Shown in pieces: positions 17,428-25,928 of a stretch of 64,000 nucleotides of DNA. Made by a program: the position numbers and the translations under genes. The first letter of the stretch is position 1. Every line of letters starts with the position of its first letter. The stretch covers positions 62,001-126,000 of the forward strand of contig JAEWVR010000018.1 of NCBI GenBank assembly GCA_023459055.1, given 5' to 3'. Source of the stretch: Fibrobacterota bacterium. Lineage in GTDB: Bacteria; Fibrobacterota; Chitinivibrionia; Chitinivibrionales; Chitinispirillaceae. The notes under the pieces were generated by a model, which had not been told where the DNA came from, ran no database searches, and worked only from the letters and a program-made list of their open reading frames with translations.

Positions 17428-18281
17428 AAATCTACATTGACGGTAATTACTATTCAAAAGAGGATGCGAACGTTTCTGTTTTTGACCATGGACTGCTTTA
17501 CGGTGATGGCATCTTTGAGGGAATACGTATTTATAATGGTGCGATATTCAGGCTTCGTGAACACCTGATCCGTCTCTATGAAAGCGCCCGCGCAATCATG
17601 CTTGACATTGGCGTAACAATTGACACGATGGAACACAATGTATGCGAGTGTGTACGAGTCAACGAAAAAAAGGATGGATATATACGTCTTATTGTCACCC
17701 GCGGTGAAGGGGCTCTCGGCATTGATCCGTCAAGCTGTAAAAATGCGACTGTTATTATTATCGTTGGAGATATTCAACTCTATCCAAAGGAGTACTATAC
17801 AAAAGGAATATGTCTTATGATTTCATCATACCGCCGGATTCCATCAGCGTGTTTTGATGTACGCATAAAATCACTGAATTATCTCAACAATATTCTTGCA
17901 AAAATCGAGGCGCGTCAGGCTGGTTGCTTTGAATGCATATTGCTTAATACTGATGGTCATGTGGCAGAATGCTCTGCAGACAATATATTTATTGTAAAGA
18001 ATGGAAAGATTCTCACGCCATCAGTGACAGAAGGTGCACTTGACGGGATAACACGACGGACGGTCCTGGAATTGGCGCAGAAATCCGGAATTGAGACGGC
18101 AGAAACAACATTGACACGATTCGACTGCTATACTGCCAATGAATGTTTTTTAACAGGAACCGGCGCGGAGATCATACCAGTGGTTTCAATTGACAACAGA
18201 GTTATTGGTAATGGGCTGCCTGGTGAATTAACACAGAATATTATTCAATCATTTACTACATTTGTGAGGTCTCTATCATGA
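17424..18281 (+). CDS. ilvE: Branched-chain amino acid aminotransferase (class IV)
   Basis: A 285-residue fold-type IV PLP aminotransferase. DHGLLYGDGIFEGIR near residues 21-35 is the IlvE signature. IKSLNYLNN near 149-157 carries the PLP lysine, and VAECSADNIFIV and FLTGTGAEIIPV complete the active site. D-amino acid aminotransferase and ADC lyase share this fold; the EGIR and GTGAEI motifs favour IlvE. It overlaps trmB and hisC by ATGA at each end, giving one translationally coupled operon. Confidence 0.88.
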   Translation: MKIYIDGNYYSKEDANVSVFDHGLLYGDGIFEGIRIYNGAIFRLREHLIRLYESARAIMLDIGVTIDTMEHNVCECVRVNEKKDGYIRLIVTRGEGALGIDPSSCKNATVIIIVGDIQLYPKEYYTKGICLMISSYRRIPSACFDVRIKSLNYLNNILAKIEARQAGCFECILLNTDGHVAECSADNIFIVKNGKILTPSVTEGALDGITRRTVLELAQKSGIETAETTLTRFDCYTANECFLTGTGAEIIPVVSIDNRVIGNGLPGELTQNIIQSFTTFVRSLS

Positions 18282-19336
18282 AAATCAGAGAGTGTTTAAA
18301 AGACATGGTACCATACAGTCCCGGTAAATTAAAACCGGGAGCGATAAAACTGGCATCCAATGAAAATCCGCTGGGGATATCACCTATGGCAGGTGATGCA
18401 TTAAAGCAGTCAATTGGATCAATCAGCCTGTATCCTGATGGCGCATGTGTAAAACTTAAAAATGCACTGTCAAATAAATACAATCTTACCAGTGCTAACA
18501 TTTGTGTTGGCAACGGTTCAGATGAAGTACTGGTACTTATCGCCGGTGCATATATCGAACCCGGCGATAACGCGGTGACATCACAGACAACTTTTTCGGA
18601 ATATACATTTGCGACAAAACTTTTTGGCGGCACTATGAAATATGCCCCTATGGTTGATGGCTGTTTCCAGCTTGACGCGATTGCATCACTGATTGACACA
18701 AAAACAAAACTTGTCTTTCTGTGCAACCCTAATAATCCGACCGGAACCAGCTTTTCAAATAATGCATTGCAGGCATTCATGAAAAAAGTTCCGAAGGATA
18801 CGCTGGTTGTTCTTGATGAAGCATACAGGGAATATGTTGACAGAAGCGATTTTCCGGACAGTATTTCTCTTTTAAAAGAGTATGATAATGCCATAATTCT
18901 TAGAACATTTTCTAAAATTTACGGCCTCGCAGGATTACGTGTTGGCTACGGCATTGCCCGTCCTGAAATAATAACCGATATGGAAAAAACACGTGCACCA
19001 TTCAATGTCAATTCACTTGCTCAGGCTGCAGCATGCGCAGCTCTGGATGATACCGATTTTGTCAACAGATCAAGAGCGGTCAACCGTGAAGGGAAAACCT
19101 ACCTTTATGCATCATTTGACAAATTAGGATTGAAGTACTACAGGACCGATGCCAACTTTATCCTTGTCTATATTAATCAGGATTGCATGGCCGCATTTGA
19201 AAAAATGATGACACTGGGTGTCACAATCAGGCCGCTACGCAGTTTTGGGCTCAATGATGCAATCCGGGTGACAATCGGAACTCCGGAGCAGAATGAGTTT
19301 TTTGTACGATGCCTGGAAAGGGTGCTGGAAAAGTAG
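18278..19336 (+). CDS. hisC: Histidinol-phosphate aminotransferase
   Basis: Fold-type I PLP aminotransferase of 352 residues, HisC type. It has KLASNENPLG near residue 27, NGSDEVL near 80, NPNNPTGT near 148, LDEAYREY near 180 and the PLP-lysine segment RTFSKIYGLAGLRVGYG near 209. It is separated from other his genes here; outside his operons these enzymes often act on aromatic substrates, so the in vivo substrate may be broader. The coding end is AAG TAG, which opens a heptamer array. Confidence 0.87.
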   Translation: MKIRECLKDMVPYSPGKLKPGAIKLASNENPLGISPMAGDALKQSIGSISLYPDGACVKLKNALSNKYNLTSANICVGNGSDEVLVLIAGAYIEPGDNAVTSQTTFSEYTFATKLFGGTMKYAPMVDGCFQLDAIASLIDTKTKLVFLCNPNNPTGTSFSNNALQAFMKKVPKDTLVVLDEAYREYVDRSDFPDSISLLKEYDNAIILRTFSKIYGLAGLRVGYGIARPEIITDMEKTRAPFNVNSLAQAAACAALDDTDFVNRSRAVNREGKTYLYASFDKLGLKYYRTDANFILVYINQDCMAAFEKMMTLGVTIRPLRSFGLNDAIRVTIGTPEQNEFFVRCLERVLEK

Positions 19337-19358
19337 TACGTAGAACGTAGCATGTAGA
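19331..19358 (+). repeat. Degenerate heptamer array at the hisC stop
   Basis: Four 7-base units, AAGTAGT, ACGTAGA, ACGTAGC and ATGTAGA. The first holds the hisC stop TAG (19334-19336). Confidence 0.75.
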
Positions 19359-19716
19359 AATGCCATTGTAGAGGCCCGCAGCTGCGCGCCTCATTTACAA
19401 TTGGTCCTACAATTGATATATTACTTGTAATACCAGAATGAGATCATCAGTGGTGCTATTGGGAATTTCGCATATCCATGATCCTTGCCCTGCAGCGGCC
19501 TTAATTATACAATTTCAATGCAGACACCACTGGTAACAAATTAATTTAAATCTTTAATTGGAAGAGATTGTTTAACGTTATTATTTATTCAGGAATCAAC
19601 ACAGAGAGACTGCATTATCACCCGGAGAAACATTACAAAAAACACATGTTACGTAAGGGGGATACTTGTTTCTAATGCTAATTTTTTCGTAGAAAGAAAT
19701 TTTTAAGCGGAGAATC
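19337..19716. other. Intergenic region with palindrome at 19366-19400
   Basis: After the heptamers lies a near-palindrome, TTGTA-GAGGC...GCCTC-TTACAA (19366-19400, centre GCAGCTGC), able to form a stable hairpin without a T-run; it may end the trmB operon. The rest is AT-rich with a weak 8-bp inverted pair (CAGTGGTG / CACCACTG) and leads into the YihY gene. No RNA gene is recognised. Confidence 0.5.
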
Positions 19717-21048
19717 ATGTACATTTTTACAAAAAAGTTCTGGCAGAATTTTGCGCATGACCCTAAAGAACTGATCGATACATTAACAGTCCAGAGAAGT
19801 CGGGTGGTTTTGCCTGTTTTCAGATTTATTATTTTTATACGTGTCGTTTTTTCTGAGTATGCTCTTAACAATTGTTTCACACGTGCATCAGCACTCGCGT
19901 ACGTATTGTTGCTTACATTAATACCGCTTATTGTTTCCGTCGCATTTATGCTTACCAGTTTAACTGAAGTAAAATCGGAACAGGTTGAGAAACTGTTCTC
20001 GCACCTTCTTCCCTTCGCACCACAAACGGTTCTTACTTATCTCAGCAGTTTTTTCGAAAATGCACAAAAACTTAAAGGAATCGGAATCGGTATACTTATT
20101 ATTATGACCGTAGGACTATTTGGCACCATTGAAGATTCTCTTAATACAATCTGGAAAGTACCTCATGCCCGATCTTTCTTTATCCGGCTCCGCACCTTTA
20201 CTATGATGATTGTTTATAGCCCGATACTCTTTATCGCATCATTTCAGGTACGCAGGATGGTTCAAATTCAGACACCGGATCTGCCATTTATCCCTAATTT
20301 CCTCCCGTTTTTCCTAACCGTACTTGGCTTTACCAGTCTTTTCTTTTTTATTCCGAATACAAAGGTACGAATCTGGCCTGCGGTGATTGGCGGTTTTGTT
20401 GCAGGCGGACTTTTTGAAATTGAACGACGGCTCTTTAATGATTACATAATGATGTCAATGCAAACACAAACTATGTATGGCGCATTTGCCATTCTTTCCT
20501 ATTTTCTGATCTCTTTGTTTGTCGTGTCACTTATAATCCTTCTTGGAGCGCAGATCTCATATGTTGAACAGAATTTCCGTCCGCTCCTTCGTGCAAAAAA
20601 ACGCTGGGACCGACGCGTAGGTGATTATCGTACCTATATAACGTTCAGAATGGTTGTCGATTGTGTGAATGCATTCATGAAAAAACAGCCGGCACCAACC
20701 CTGACATGGTTTGCACAACGCTATGAATTAACCGATCTTCAGGCTCAGGGACTTTTAAAATGGCTTACCCATGAAGGCTTTCTTCATTTTGTCAGTGGAA
20801 AAGATGCGTATGTTCCAACAAGGGACTTTTCACAGGTACCCATTCGTGATGTCCTCAACGCAATTGAAGACCAGAGCAGAAAAATACCTTCAATTCCTGA
20901 TGATTTCACAAGAACTACACTTGCCACAATCATACTTAATCACGAGCGGACATCACAAACCCCCGATGACCTTACGTTTTCACAAATGATCAGCCATATC
21001 GATAGTTCTGAGAAAAAAGTGACCATACTTGGAAATTCAATAGAGTAA
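19717..21048 (+). CDS. YihY/BrkB-family inner-membrane protein
   Basis: A 443-residue protein with GCGGAGAATC as ribosome site. Residues 40-280 carry the six-helix YihY domain: TRASALAYVLLLTLIPL near 55, the segment VGLFGTIEDSLNTIW near 135, and the final helices with FAILSYFLISLFVVSLIILLG. The soluble C-terminal 150 residues include LTDLQAQGLLKWLTHEGFL, a winged-helix-like segment seen in many long YihY proteins. The family was once called ribonuclease BN in error; its role is unknown. It converges on the lipoprotein gene with only 13 bases between. Confidence 0.87.
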   Translation: MYIFTKKFWQNFAHDPKELIDTLTVQRSRVVLPVFRFIIFIRVVFSEYALNNCFTRASALAYVLLLTLIPLIVSVAFMLTSLTEVKSEQVEKLFSHLLPFAPQTVLTYLSSFFENAQKLKGIGIGILIIMTVGLFGTIEDSLNTIWKVPHARSFFIRLRTFTMMIVYSPILFIASFQVRRMVQIQTPDLPFIPNFLPFFLTVLGFTSLFFFIPNTKVRIWPAVIGGFVAGGLFEIERRLFNDYIMMSMQTQTMYGAFAILSYFLISLFVVSLIILLGAQISYVEQNFRPLLRAKKRWDRRVGDYRTYITFRMVVDCVNAFMKKQPAPTLTWFAQRYELTDLQAQGLLKWLTHEGFLHFVSGKDAYVPTRDFSQVPIRDVLNAIEDQSRKIPSIPDDFTRTTLATIILNHERTSQTPDDLTFSQMISHIDSSEKKVTILGNSIE

Positions 21049-21061
21049 TACACTCAATATT

Positions 21062-21322
21062 TTACTTCCCGCTTTTCAGACACTCCTCCTGGGCACTTGA
21101 ACACTGTTTTCGGTAGACCATGAGAAGATTTTTGAACTCCTTCTGTTCATCTGCACTCATCGATGCATACCGGGATTCAAATTCCTGCGCTTCCTTGCAG
21201 ATATCTTTCATATGATTACATTGATAGGTATCAGGTAGTTTTGATGTATCGATAAAAGCACTGTTTGATGCACACCCCAGAATGGCCATGCACCCGCAAG
21301 CGACAATAACAAATCTTCTCAT
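21062..21322 (-). CDS. Small lipoprotein, 86 residues
   Basis: The signal peptide MRRFVIVACGCMAILGC ends in the lipobox AILGC, so mature Cys is residue 17. The rest is charged and has three more Cys residues (CNHMKDIC and two near the end), which could form disulfides. It lies 12 bases downstream of the sigma factor gene on the same strand and is probably co-transcribed. No family is recognised. Confidence 0.72.
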   Translation of the reverse strand: MRRFVIVACGCMAILGCASNSAFIDTSKLPDTYQCNHMKDICKEAQEFESRYASMSADEQKEFKNLLMVYRKQCSSAQEECLKSGK

Positions 21323-21333
21323 GTTTTAAAACC

Positions 21334-22185
21334 TTATCCCCGGTACTCTTCCAGAAGTCTAAGATCCGGACAGTTTTTCAACCGGTCAATAGCTTTTGAT
21401 TTTATCTGTCTTACCCTTTCACGGGTAATATTAAATTTCCTTCCGATTTCATCAAGGGTAAAAGCGGCATCGGTATCTATCCCGAAATACAGTTTTACGA
21501 TATCCCGTTCCCGATCGGTAAGTGTGCCGAGTACCCGCTTAATCTCCTCGTTCAGAGAGATCGTATGAATACCCTCATCCGGACTTCCGCAGTCACCGTG
21601 CTGAATCATATCAATTAGTGAAGACCCGTCACTGTCCTTGAGCGGTGCATCAAGCGATACATGACTTGCTGCAATACTGATCGTTTCCAGTACTGAACTT
21701 TCACTGATTGACAATTCATGTGCGATTTCGGAAATGTCAGGTACCCGGTTGAACCGCTGTTCAAGCTCTATCTGCATTTTGCCGATCTTATGAATCGCAC
21801 CTGCTCTGTTTAACGGTAAACGCATAATTCGTGACTGTTCCGCCAGAGACTGCAATATCGCCTGTCTGATCCACCAGACAGCATACGAGATAAAACGGAA
21901 ATTTTTCTTTTCGTCAAACCTCTTCGCTGCGCGTACCAACCCGACATTCCCCTCATTAATGAGATCACATAGTGAGAGACCCTGATTCTGGTAGTTGCGG
22001 GCTACGCTTACAACAAAACGGAGGTTCGCTTTTACTAAGGTGTCAAGAGCATCCTGATCACCCTGACGGATTTTAGCGGCTATTTTCGCTTCAACTTCAC
22101 TCGTAAGTGGTTGAAGCTTACCGATCTCCTTCAGGTAAAGTGACAGGCTGCCTTCTTCTGCGATGGGTAGATTTGGTTTGCTCAT
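21334..22185 (-). CDS. rpoD: RNA polymerase sigma factor, RpoD/SigA group (short form)
   Basis: A 283-residue sigma-70 protein with regions 1.2-4.2 but no long region 1.1 or non-conserved insert. Region 1.2 begins SLSLYLKEIG. Region 2 reads LVKANLRFVVSVARNYQNQGL, with the core-binding and -10 segment GNVGLVRAAKRFD, then YAVWWIRQAI. Region 4.2 is FTLDEIGRKFNITRERVRQI. Short primary sigmas of this form are typical of Bacteroidetes/Chlorobi-like groups. It could be a group 2 sigma; whether it is the only primary sigma cannot be told from one window. A promoter is visible at 22239-22211. Confidence 0.88.
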   Translation of the reverse strand: MSKPNLPIAEEGSLSLYLKEIGKLQPLTSEVEAKIAAKIRQGDQDALDTLVKANLRFVVSVARNYQNQGLSLCDLINEGNVGLVRAAKRFDEKKNFRFISYAVWWIRQAILQSLAEQSRIMRLPLNRAGAIHKIGKMQIELEQRFNRVPDISEIAHELSISESSVLETISIAASHVSLDAPLKDSDGSSLIDMIQHGDCGSPDEGIHTISLNEEIKRVLGTLTDRERDIVKLYFGIDTDAAFTLDEIGRKFNITRERVRQIKSKAIDRLKNCPDLRLLEEYRG

Positions 22186-22210
22186 TTTAGCTTTCTGATA
22201 GGTTTAATAT

Positions 22211-22239
22211 AAAATAGGTCTGAAAGTGTTACTTGCCAA
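22211..22239 (-). promoter_or_regulatory. Candidate sigma-70 promoter of the sigma factor gene
   Basis: On the minus strand, TTGGCA (22239-22234) and TATTTT (22216-22211) are spaced by 17 bp, about 25 bases before the start codon. Confidence 0.55.
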
Positions 22240-22674
22240 TGTTTTTCTTATAAAAGTGTATCAACTGACATTTTGTTAATTACCGTATGACAAGACGATC
22301 TGCTCTCCTGCTATATTCAAAGTCTCACTAATATGGCAAAATTCAATAAACAGATTACTGCGGTTTATTGAATTTCGTATGGTAAAAGTTTCAGTGCAGT
22401 CAATAAGTGCTACTACTATTTCGTTCCATTTAGTCAAATGCATCAGCCCGGAAAAGAATTATTAGAGTATTTAACTCTATTAAATACGGCATACGGTATG
22501 TTTAAAAGAACTTTATTACTATATATTGTGCAATTGTGGTATAGAAAACGCAAGGTCTTTTTTAGTGTTTTTTTTGTAAGGATAAATGAGGGTGATATTG
22601 GGGTTACCGTCGCAGGGGTGATTCGCGAGTCTCCCATGCTCTATATAGATACGTTGATACTGGTAGTCCAATCT

Positions 22675-22701
22675 TTGACCGTCAGTGATCCGGCATATAA
22701 T
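22675..22701 (+). promoter_or_regulatory. Candidate promoter of the GT2 gene
   Basis: TTGACC (22675-22680) and TATAAT (22696-22701) with a short 15-bp spacer. The start codon ATG 22713 is only 11 bases past the -10 box, so the mRNA would be nearly leaderless, which fits the lack of a ribosome site. Confidence 0.4.
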
Positions 22702-22712
22702 ATTTTCATGCC

Positions 22713-23549
22713 ATGCCACGGATTTCAGTTATAATTCCTGTATATAATAGGTATACACTTTTAGAGCGTGCGGTAATGTCAGTGCTATGCCAATCGTTTC
22801 GGGATTTTGAACTGATTATTGTTGATGATGGCTCTGATGTTTCGCTAACTGATCGTGCTATTACGGGATATGACCCACGGATCAGGATTGTGAGGTTTGA
22901 TCAGAATTGCGGTGTTTCAGCAGCTCGTAATGCAGGAGTAAAGGTTTCAAATGGCCAATGGATCGCATTTCTTGATTCCGATGACTGCTGGCACCGTCAT
23001 AAGCTACAAAAACAGCTCCGATGGCTGGATATCAATAAGGAAATAGCGATCATGCAGACAAAGGAGATCTGGATACGAAACGGTGTACGGGTTAATCCTC
23101 CTAAGTCACATGAAAAAATCCAGGGTGATATTTTTAAGCAAAGCCTTGATCGCTGCATGATCACGCCATCATCGGTGATCCTCTCACGGGAGCTCTTTGA
23201 TTCAAGCGGCGGATTCAATGAATCGCTGCGGGCTTGCGAGGATTATGATCTGTGGCTGCGGATATGTTGCAGGAACCAGATCGGGCTTCTTGGTGAATTT
23301 CTTTTAACACGCTATGGCGGCCATGATGATCAGTTATCGGGAACCGTAGAACATCAGGACAGGTACCGGGTACGGAGTATCCTTCAACTTCTCGAAACCA
23401 CCAGCCTTGTTCCGGAGCAGTATCATCAAGCGGTTACAGTACTTGTCCAAAAGGCACAGATTCTTGCAAACGGCTATAACAAAAGGGGAAACAGTGAACT
23501 CTATGAACGATACCAAACGATTGTCACACGATACAGCGCCGCATTATAG
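22713..23549 (+). CDS. Family 2 glycosyltransferase
   Basis: A 278-residue inverting GT-A glycosyltransferase. ISVIIPVYNRYTLLERAV at residues 4-21 and ELIIVDDGSD near 33 form the nucleotide-sugar site; AARNAGV near 70 and FLDSDDCW near 85 contain the DxD metal motif. CEDYDLWLRI near 170 carries the ED catalytic segment. The protein is soluble, with no membrane helix. The acceptor is unknown. The next gene starts inside its 3' end, so it is translated with a ParB-like protein. Confidence 0.9.
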   Translation: MPRISVIIPVYNRYTLLERAVMSVLCQSFRDFELIIVDDGSDVSLTDRAITGYDPRIRIVRFDQNCGVSAARNAGVKVSNGQWIAFLDSDDCWHRHKLQKQLRWLDINKEIAIMQTKEIWIRNGVRVNPPKSHEKIQGDIFKQSLDRCMITPSSVILSRELFDSSGGFNESLRACEDYDLWLRICCRNQIGLLGEFLLTRYGGHDDQLSGTVEHQDRYRVRSILQLLETTSLVPEQYHQAVTVLVQKAQILANGYNKRGNSELYERYQTIVTRYSAAL

Positions 23550-24489
23550 CAATATTGTATCATCACAGGTAACAGAGATTAGTGTTGAAAAAATCCGGTA
23601 TCCTGAATTGTTCTATAATACCAGGATTTCCCCAACGCCTGTCATAGCAGCCTACCCTGTTCTGGTAGCACAGGAAAATGATGGTACCTATACGATCATT
23701 GATGGCTGCAAGCGGTTTGCATCAATGAGTTCAACGCAGACAATGGTGCAGTGCCTGGTTGCAAATAAAAACCTGACTCCACTTGCAGGCATATTTCTCC
23801 GTATCAACCTGAATATATCCAGAACTCTAAGCCTGCCGGAAAAAGTCCTTTTTGTTAAATGGCTTCACACAAACTGCGATGAATCACTCTATATGTCAAT
23901 TGTAAACAAACCGCCATTTACGCTGAAAGAGTGCAGGGAGATTGAGCGTATTGCATCGATAACGCCGGAACTTCTTGCTCTTATTGAGAGTACCGCGCTT
24001 GATATATCAGTCGCACAGGATTTTCTTGCGCTGGAAAAGCAAAACAGAGATGCAATCAGGGAACTCTTTACCACATTACAGTTCTCGCGCTCAACACAGC
24101 GGGAGCTGATTGACTGGCTTCCTGAGATTGCTTATACAAAAAAAACAACTGTCCGGGAGCTTACCGGTTCACCCGAAGTTGATACAATTATCAGACATCA
24201 AACACTTAACGCACCTCAGAAAGTGCAGAAAATCAGGGATCATTTTTTTGAACTTCGCTATCCGATGCTTGTATCCGTAAAAGAGGAATGGCATGCTCTT
24301 GCCCGGAAAATCAATCCGTTACCATCACGATGCCAGTTTATACCAGCGGAGGCATTTGAACGCAACCGCCTTGAGATCAAATTAACAGTTACCAGGCATG
24401 AGGAAATTGAGCTATTACTTGAAAAGTTGAAAAATATTCCATCTGAGCAGTGGGATAAATTAATTTATCCTGCGATTGAGAGATGTTGA
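23494..24489 (+). CDS. ParB-like nuclease-domain protein
   Basis: A 331-residue protein. I choose GTG 23494 because AAAAGGGGAAACA sits just upstream; ATG 23503 three codons later is the alternative. Residues 25-90 resemble a ParB/sulfiredoxin N-terminal domain: ISVEKIRYPELF, then PVLVAQENDGTYTIIDGCKR, where IIDGCKRF replaces the usual DGhRR. A helical middle (SLPEKVLFVKWLH) follows. It lacks the neighbours of chromosomal ParB (ParA, rsmG), so it is an orphan. It overlaps the glycosyltransferase by 56 bases, hinting at linked expression. The role is unknown; ParB-fold proteins can be CTPases or nucleases. Confidence 0.68.
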   Translation: MNSMNDTKRLSHDTAPHYSNIVSSQVTEISVEKIRYPELFYNTRISPTPVIAAYPVLVAQENDGTYTIIDGCKRFASMSSTQTMVQCLVANKNLTPLAGIFLRINLNISRTLSLPEKVLFVKWLHTNCDESLYMSIVNKPPFTLKECREIERIASITPELLALIESTALDISVAQDFLALEKQNRDAIRELFTTLQFSRSTQRELIDWLPEIAYTKKTTVRELTGSPEVDTIIRHQTLNAPQKVQKIRDHFFELRYPMLVSVKEEWHALARKINPLPSRCQFIPAEAFERNRLEIKLTVTRHEEIELLLEKLKNIPSEQWDKLIYPAIERC

Positions 24490-24586
24490 GATTAGATTAT
24501 GATTGAGATTAAGGATAAGGGAGGAGGATTGAGGCTCTCTCCCGTTTGCCCAGTTCACTAATCACCACTCTTTATGGAGGATAGAT

Positions 24587-24835
24587 ATGGCTACAAAGAT
24601 TGAATCCTGGTTTGCGAAAAACAGTTTTACCTTGATGCTTGTATGCTTCGCGATTTCAGGGATTAGCCTGATTACATTCTTCTATTATGAACGAAGTGAT
24701 GTTCAGATAGCATCTATTTCGCGTATTGTGGCATTTACTGGCGTTTCACTTTATGTTATAATCCGTATTGTAAGACACCTTGTTACTCAGAAAATAAAAA
24801 AAGAGTCTTCGAATTCGAAGTCTCTTGAACAATAG
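24587..24835 (+). CDS. Small membrane protein, two helices, 82 residues
   Basis: A ribosome site, TGGAGGATAGAT, precedes ATG. Two hydrophobic segments at about 15-33 and 45-63 suggest a helical hairpin in the inner membrane with a basic C-terminal tail. It lies 41 bases upstream of the PtsN-like gene and may share its transcript. No family is recognised. Confidence 0.65.
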   Translation: MATKIESWFAKNSFTLMLVCFAISGISLITFFYYERSDVQIASISRIVAFTGVSLYVIIRIVRHLVTQKIKKESSNSKSLEQ

Positions 24836-24876
24836 TTTTCAAATAGTGGCGAAAGTACAATAACCAAGGATATTGA

Positions 24877-25344
24877 GTGAGAGTTCAGGATATTCTTCAG
24901 AAAAACTCAATCTTGATTGAGCTTGCCAGCACCGATAAGCAGGAAGTGTTGACACAGATGGCCCGGTATATGGTGTCACTTCACGATATTCCAAATGGTG
25001 ATTCAATCGCACAGAAGATACTTGAGCGGGAATCTGATATGTCTACCGGTATCGGTTACGGCATCGCAATACCTCATGGAAGAATCAGTGGTATCGACAA
25101 ACTTTACATGATTGCCGGCCGTTCTGATAAAGGCATCGATTTTAATGCAATTGATGAAGAACCGGTACATCTTATTTTTATGATGATTTCGCCTGCAAAT
25201 ACATCAACCGATCATACCAACATTTTATCCTCACTCTCAAGGATTATGTCCTACGAAGATGTTCGTACGAAGCTGTTAACGACAGATAGTGCAGACAGTT
25301 TTCTGGATATACTGATTAAGAGTGAGAATAAATACGTAGATTAA
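24877..25344 (+). CDS. ptsN: PTS EIIA / PtsN-like nitrogen regulatory protein
   Basis: A 155-residue EIIA-type domain (fructose/mannitol family). The phosphorylatable His is in GIAIPHGRISG near residue 67, and ESDMSTGIGYG precedes it. HLIFMMISPANTSTDHTNIL is the family's central strand and helix. It starts at GTG 24877 with AAGGA 8 bases upstream. No EIIB/EIIC lies nearby, which favours a regulatory PtsN role over sugar transport. The partner sensor is not in the window. Confidence 0.85.
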   Translation: MRVQDILQKNSILIELASTDKQEVLTQMARYMVSLHDIPNGDSIAQKILERESDMSTGIGYGIAIPHGRISGIDKLYMIAGRSDKGIDFNAIDEEPVHLIFMMISPANTSTDHTNILSSLSRIMSYEDVRTKLLTTDSADSFLDILIKSENKYVD

Positions 25345-25779
25345 TTTCGCACACCACCCCTTAATAATTCCATTACATTTAGTTTTATACTGAGGTGATT
25401 TGCCGCAGGAACAGTGCATCGTGCATGCGGATGTATAGTGGTATAGAAATACAGGAGTAAAGATAGACGTGAAGTGACAGGTGACGTGTGACACGTGACA
25501 AAACGCGTACCGAACACCGTAGGGGCGAATCAATATTCGCCCGTTTTGTTAAAGGAAGATAATCACCCGTCGTAATGGTATCATCCATCCGTTTTTAAAA
25601 ACGAAATTAATTCCCCATCTGTTTAATTGTCAACAAACCCCCTGTTTTAAACAAAAATGATTCCACCGTTTTGTTAAACAGAATTAACATTAACATTCAC
25701 ACAATTTTAAAAAATGCTCTATTTGTACACATGATCAACTCACTCCATTTTGACAAAATTTTGAAATTTTAAAAAAAAA
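25345..25779. other. Intergenic stretch with heptamers and a terminator-like hairpin
   Basis: It holds a degenerate heptamer array GTGACAG GTGACGT GTGACAC GTGACAA (25474-25501). A hairpin GGGCGAAT-CAAT-ATTCGCCC (25523-25542) followed by GTTTTGTT could terminate ptsN transcription. The rest is AT-rich, with no convincing gene on either strand. Confidence 0.6.
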
Positions 25780-25808
25780 TTGCAAAACGGGAAACATGGT
25801 AGTATATT
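25780..25808 (+). promoter_or_regulatory. Promoter of candidate small RNA
   Basis: TTGCAA (25780-25785) and TATATT (25803-25808) with a 17-bp spacer, preceded by an A/T tract like an UP element. Confidence 0.5.
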
Positions 25809-25814
25809 AACAAT

Positions 25815-25907
25815 ACCTACATAATAATCCTCATTGCAAGGTCCTCTTGCAGACAATTTGGGTGAAGCGGAAGGCGTCAGGTAGCAATACCTGGCGCTTA
25901 TTTTTTA
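25815..25907 (+). ncRNA. Candidate intergenic small RNA with intrinsic terminator
   Basis: A promoter-like pair lies just upstream and no open frame of use follows. The roughly 93-base transcript would carry a small hairpin (TGCAAG / CTTGCA, 25835-25851) and end in a strong terminator: arms 25874-25883 and 25888-25897 pair around a GCAA tetraloop with one G-U, followed by TTATTTTTTAT. No known RNA family is recognised. The start base is inferred from the -10 box. Confidence 0.5.
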
Positions 25908-25928
25908 TGAGACCTCACCGCCCGGCAA

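Larger units (their letters stand above)
22186..22712. other. Divergent intergenic region with a 13-bp inverted repeat
   Basis: About 530 bases between the sigma factor and glycosyltransferase genes. A perfect inverted repeat, AAATTCAATAAAC (22339-22351) and GTTTATTGAATTT (22363-22375), has an 11-base loop. It could be an operator or a hairpin. A 98-codon open frame at 22438-22734 has no ribosome site, poor composition and no motif, so I treat it as noncoding. Confidence 0.45.

Noticed and set aside
22438..22734. 98-codon open frame before the GT2 gene
   Set aside because: No ribosome site, no motif, and it runs through the GT2 promoter and start.
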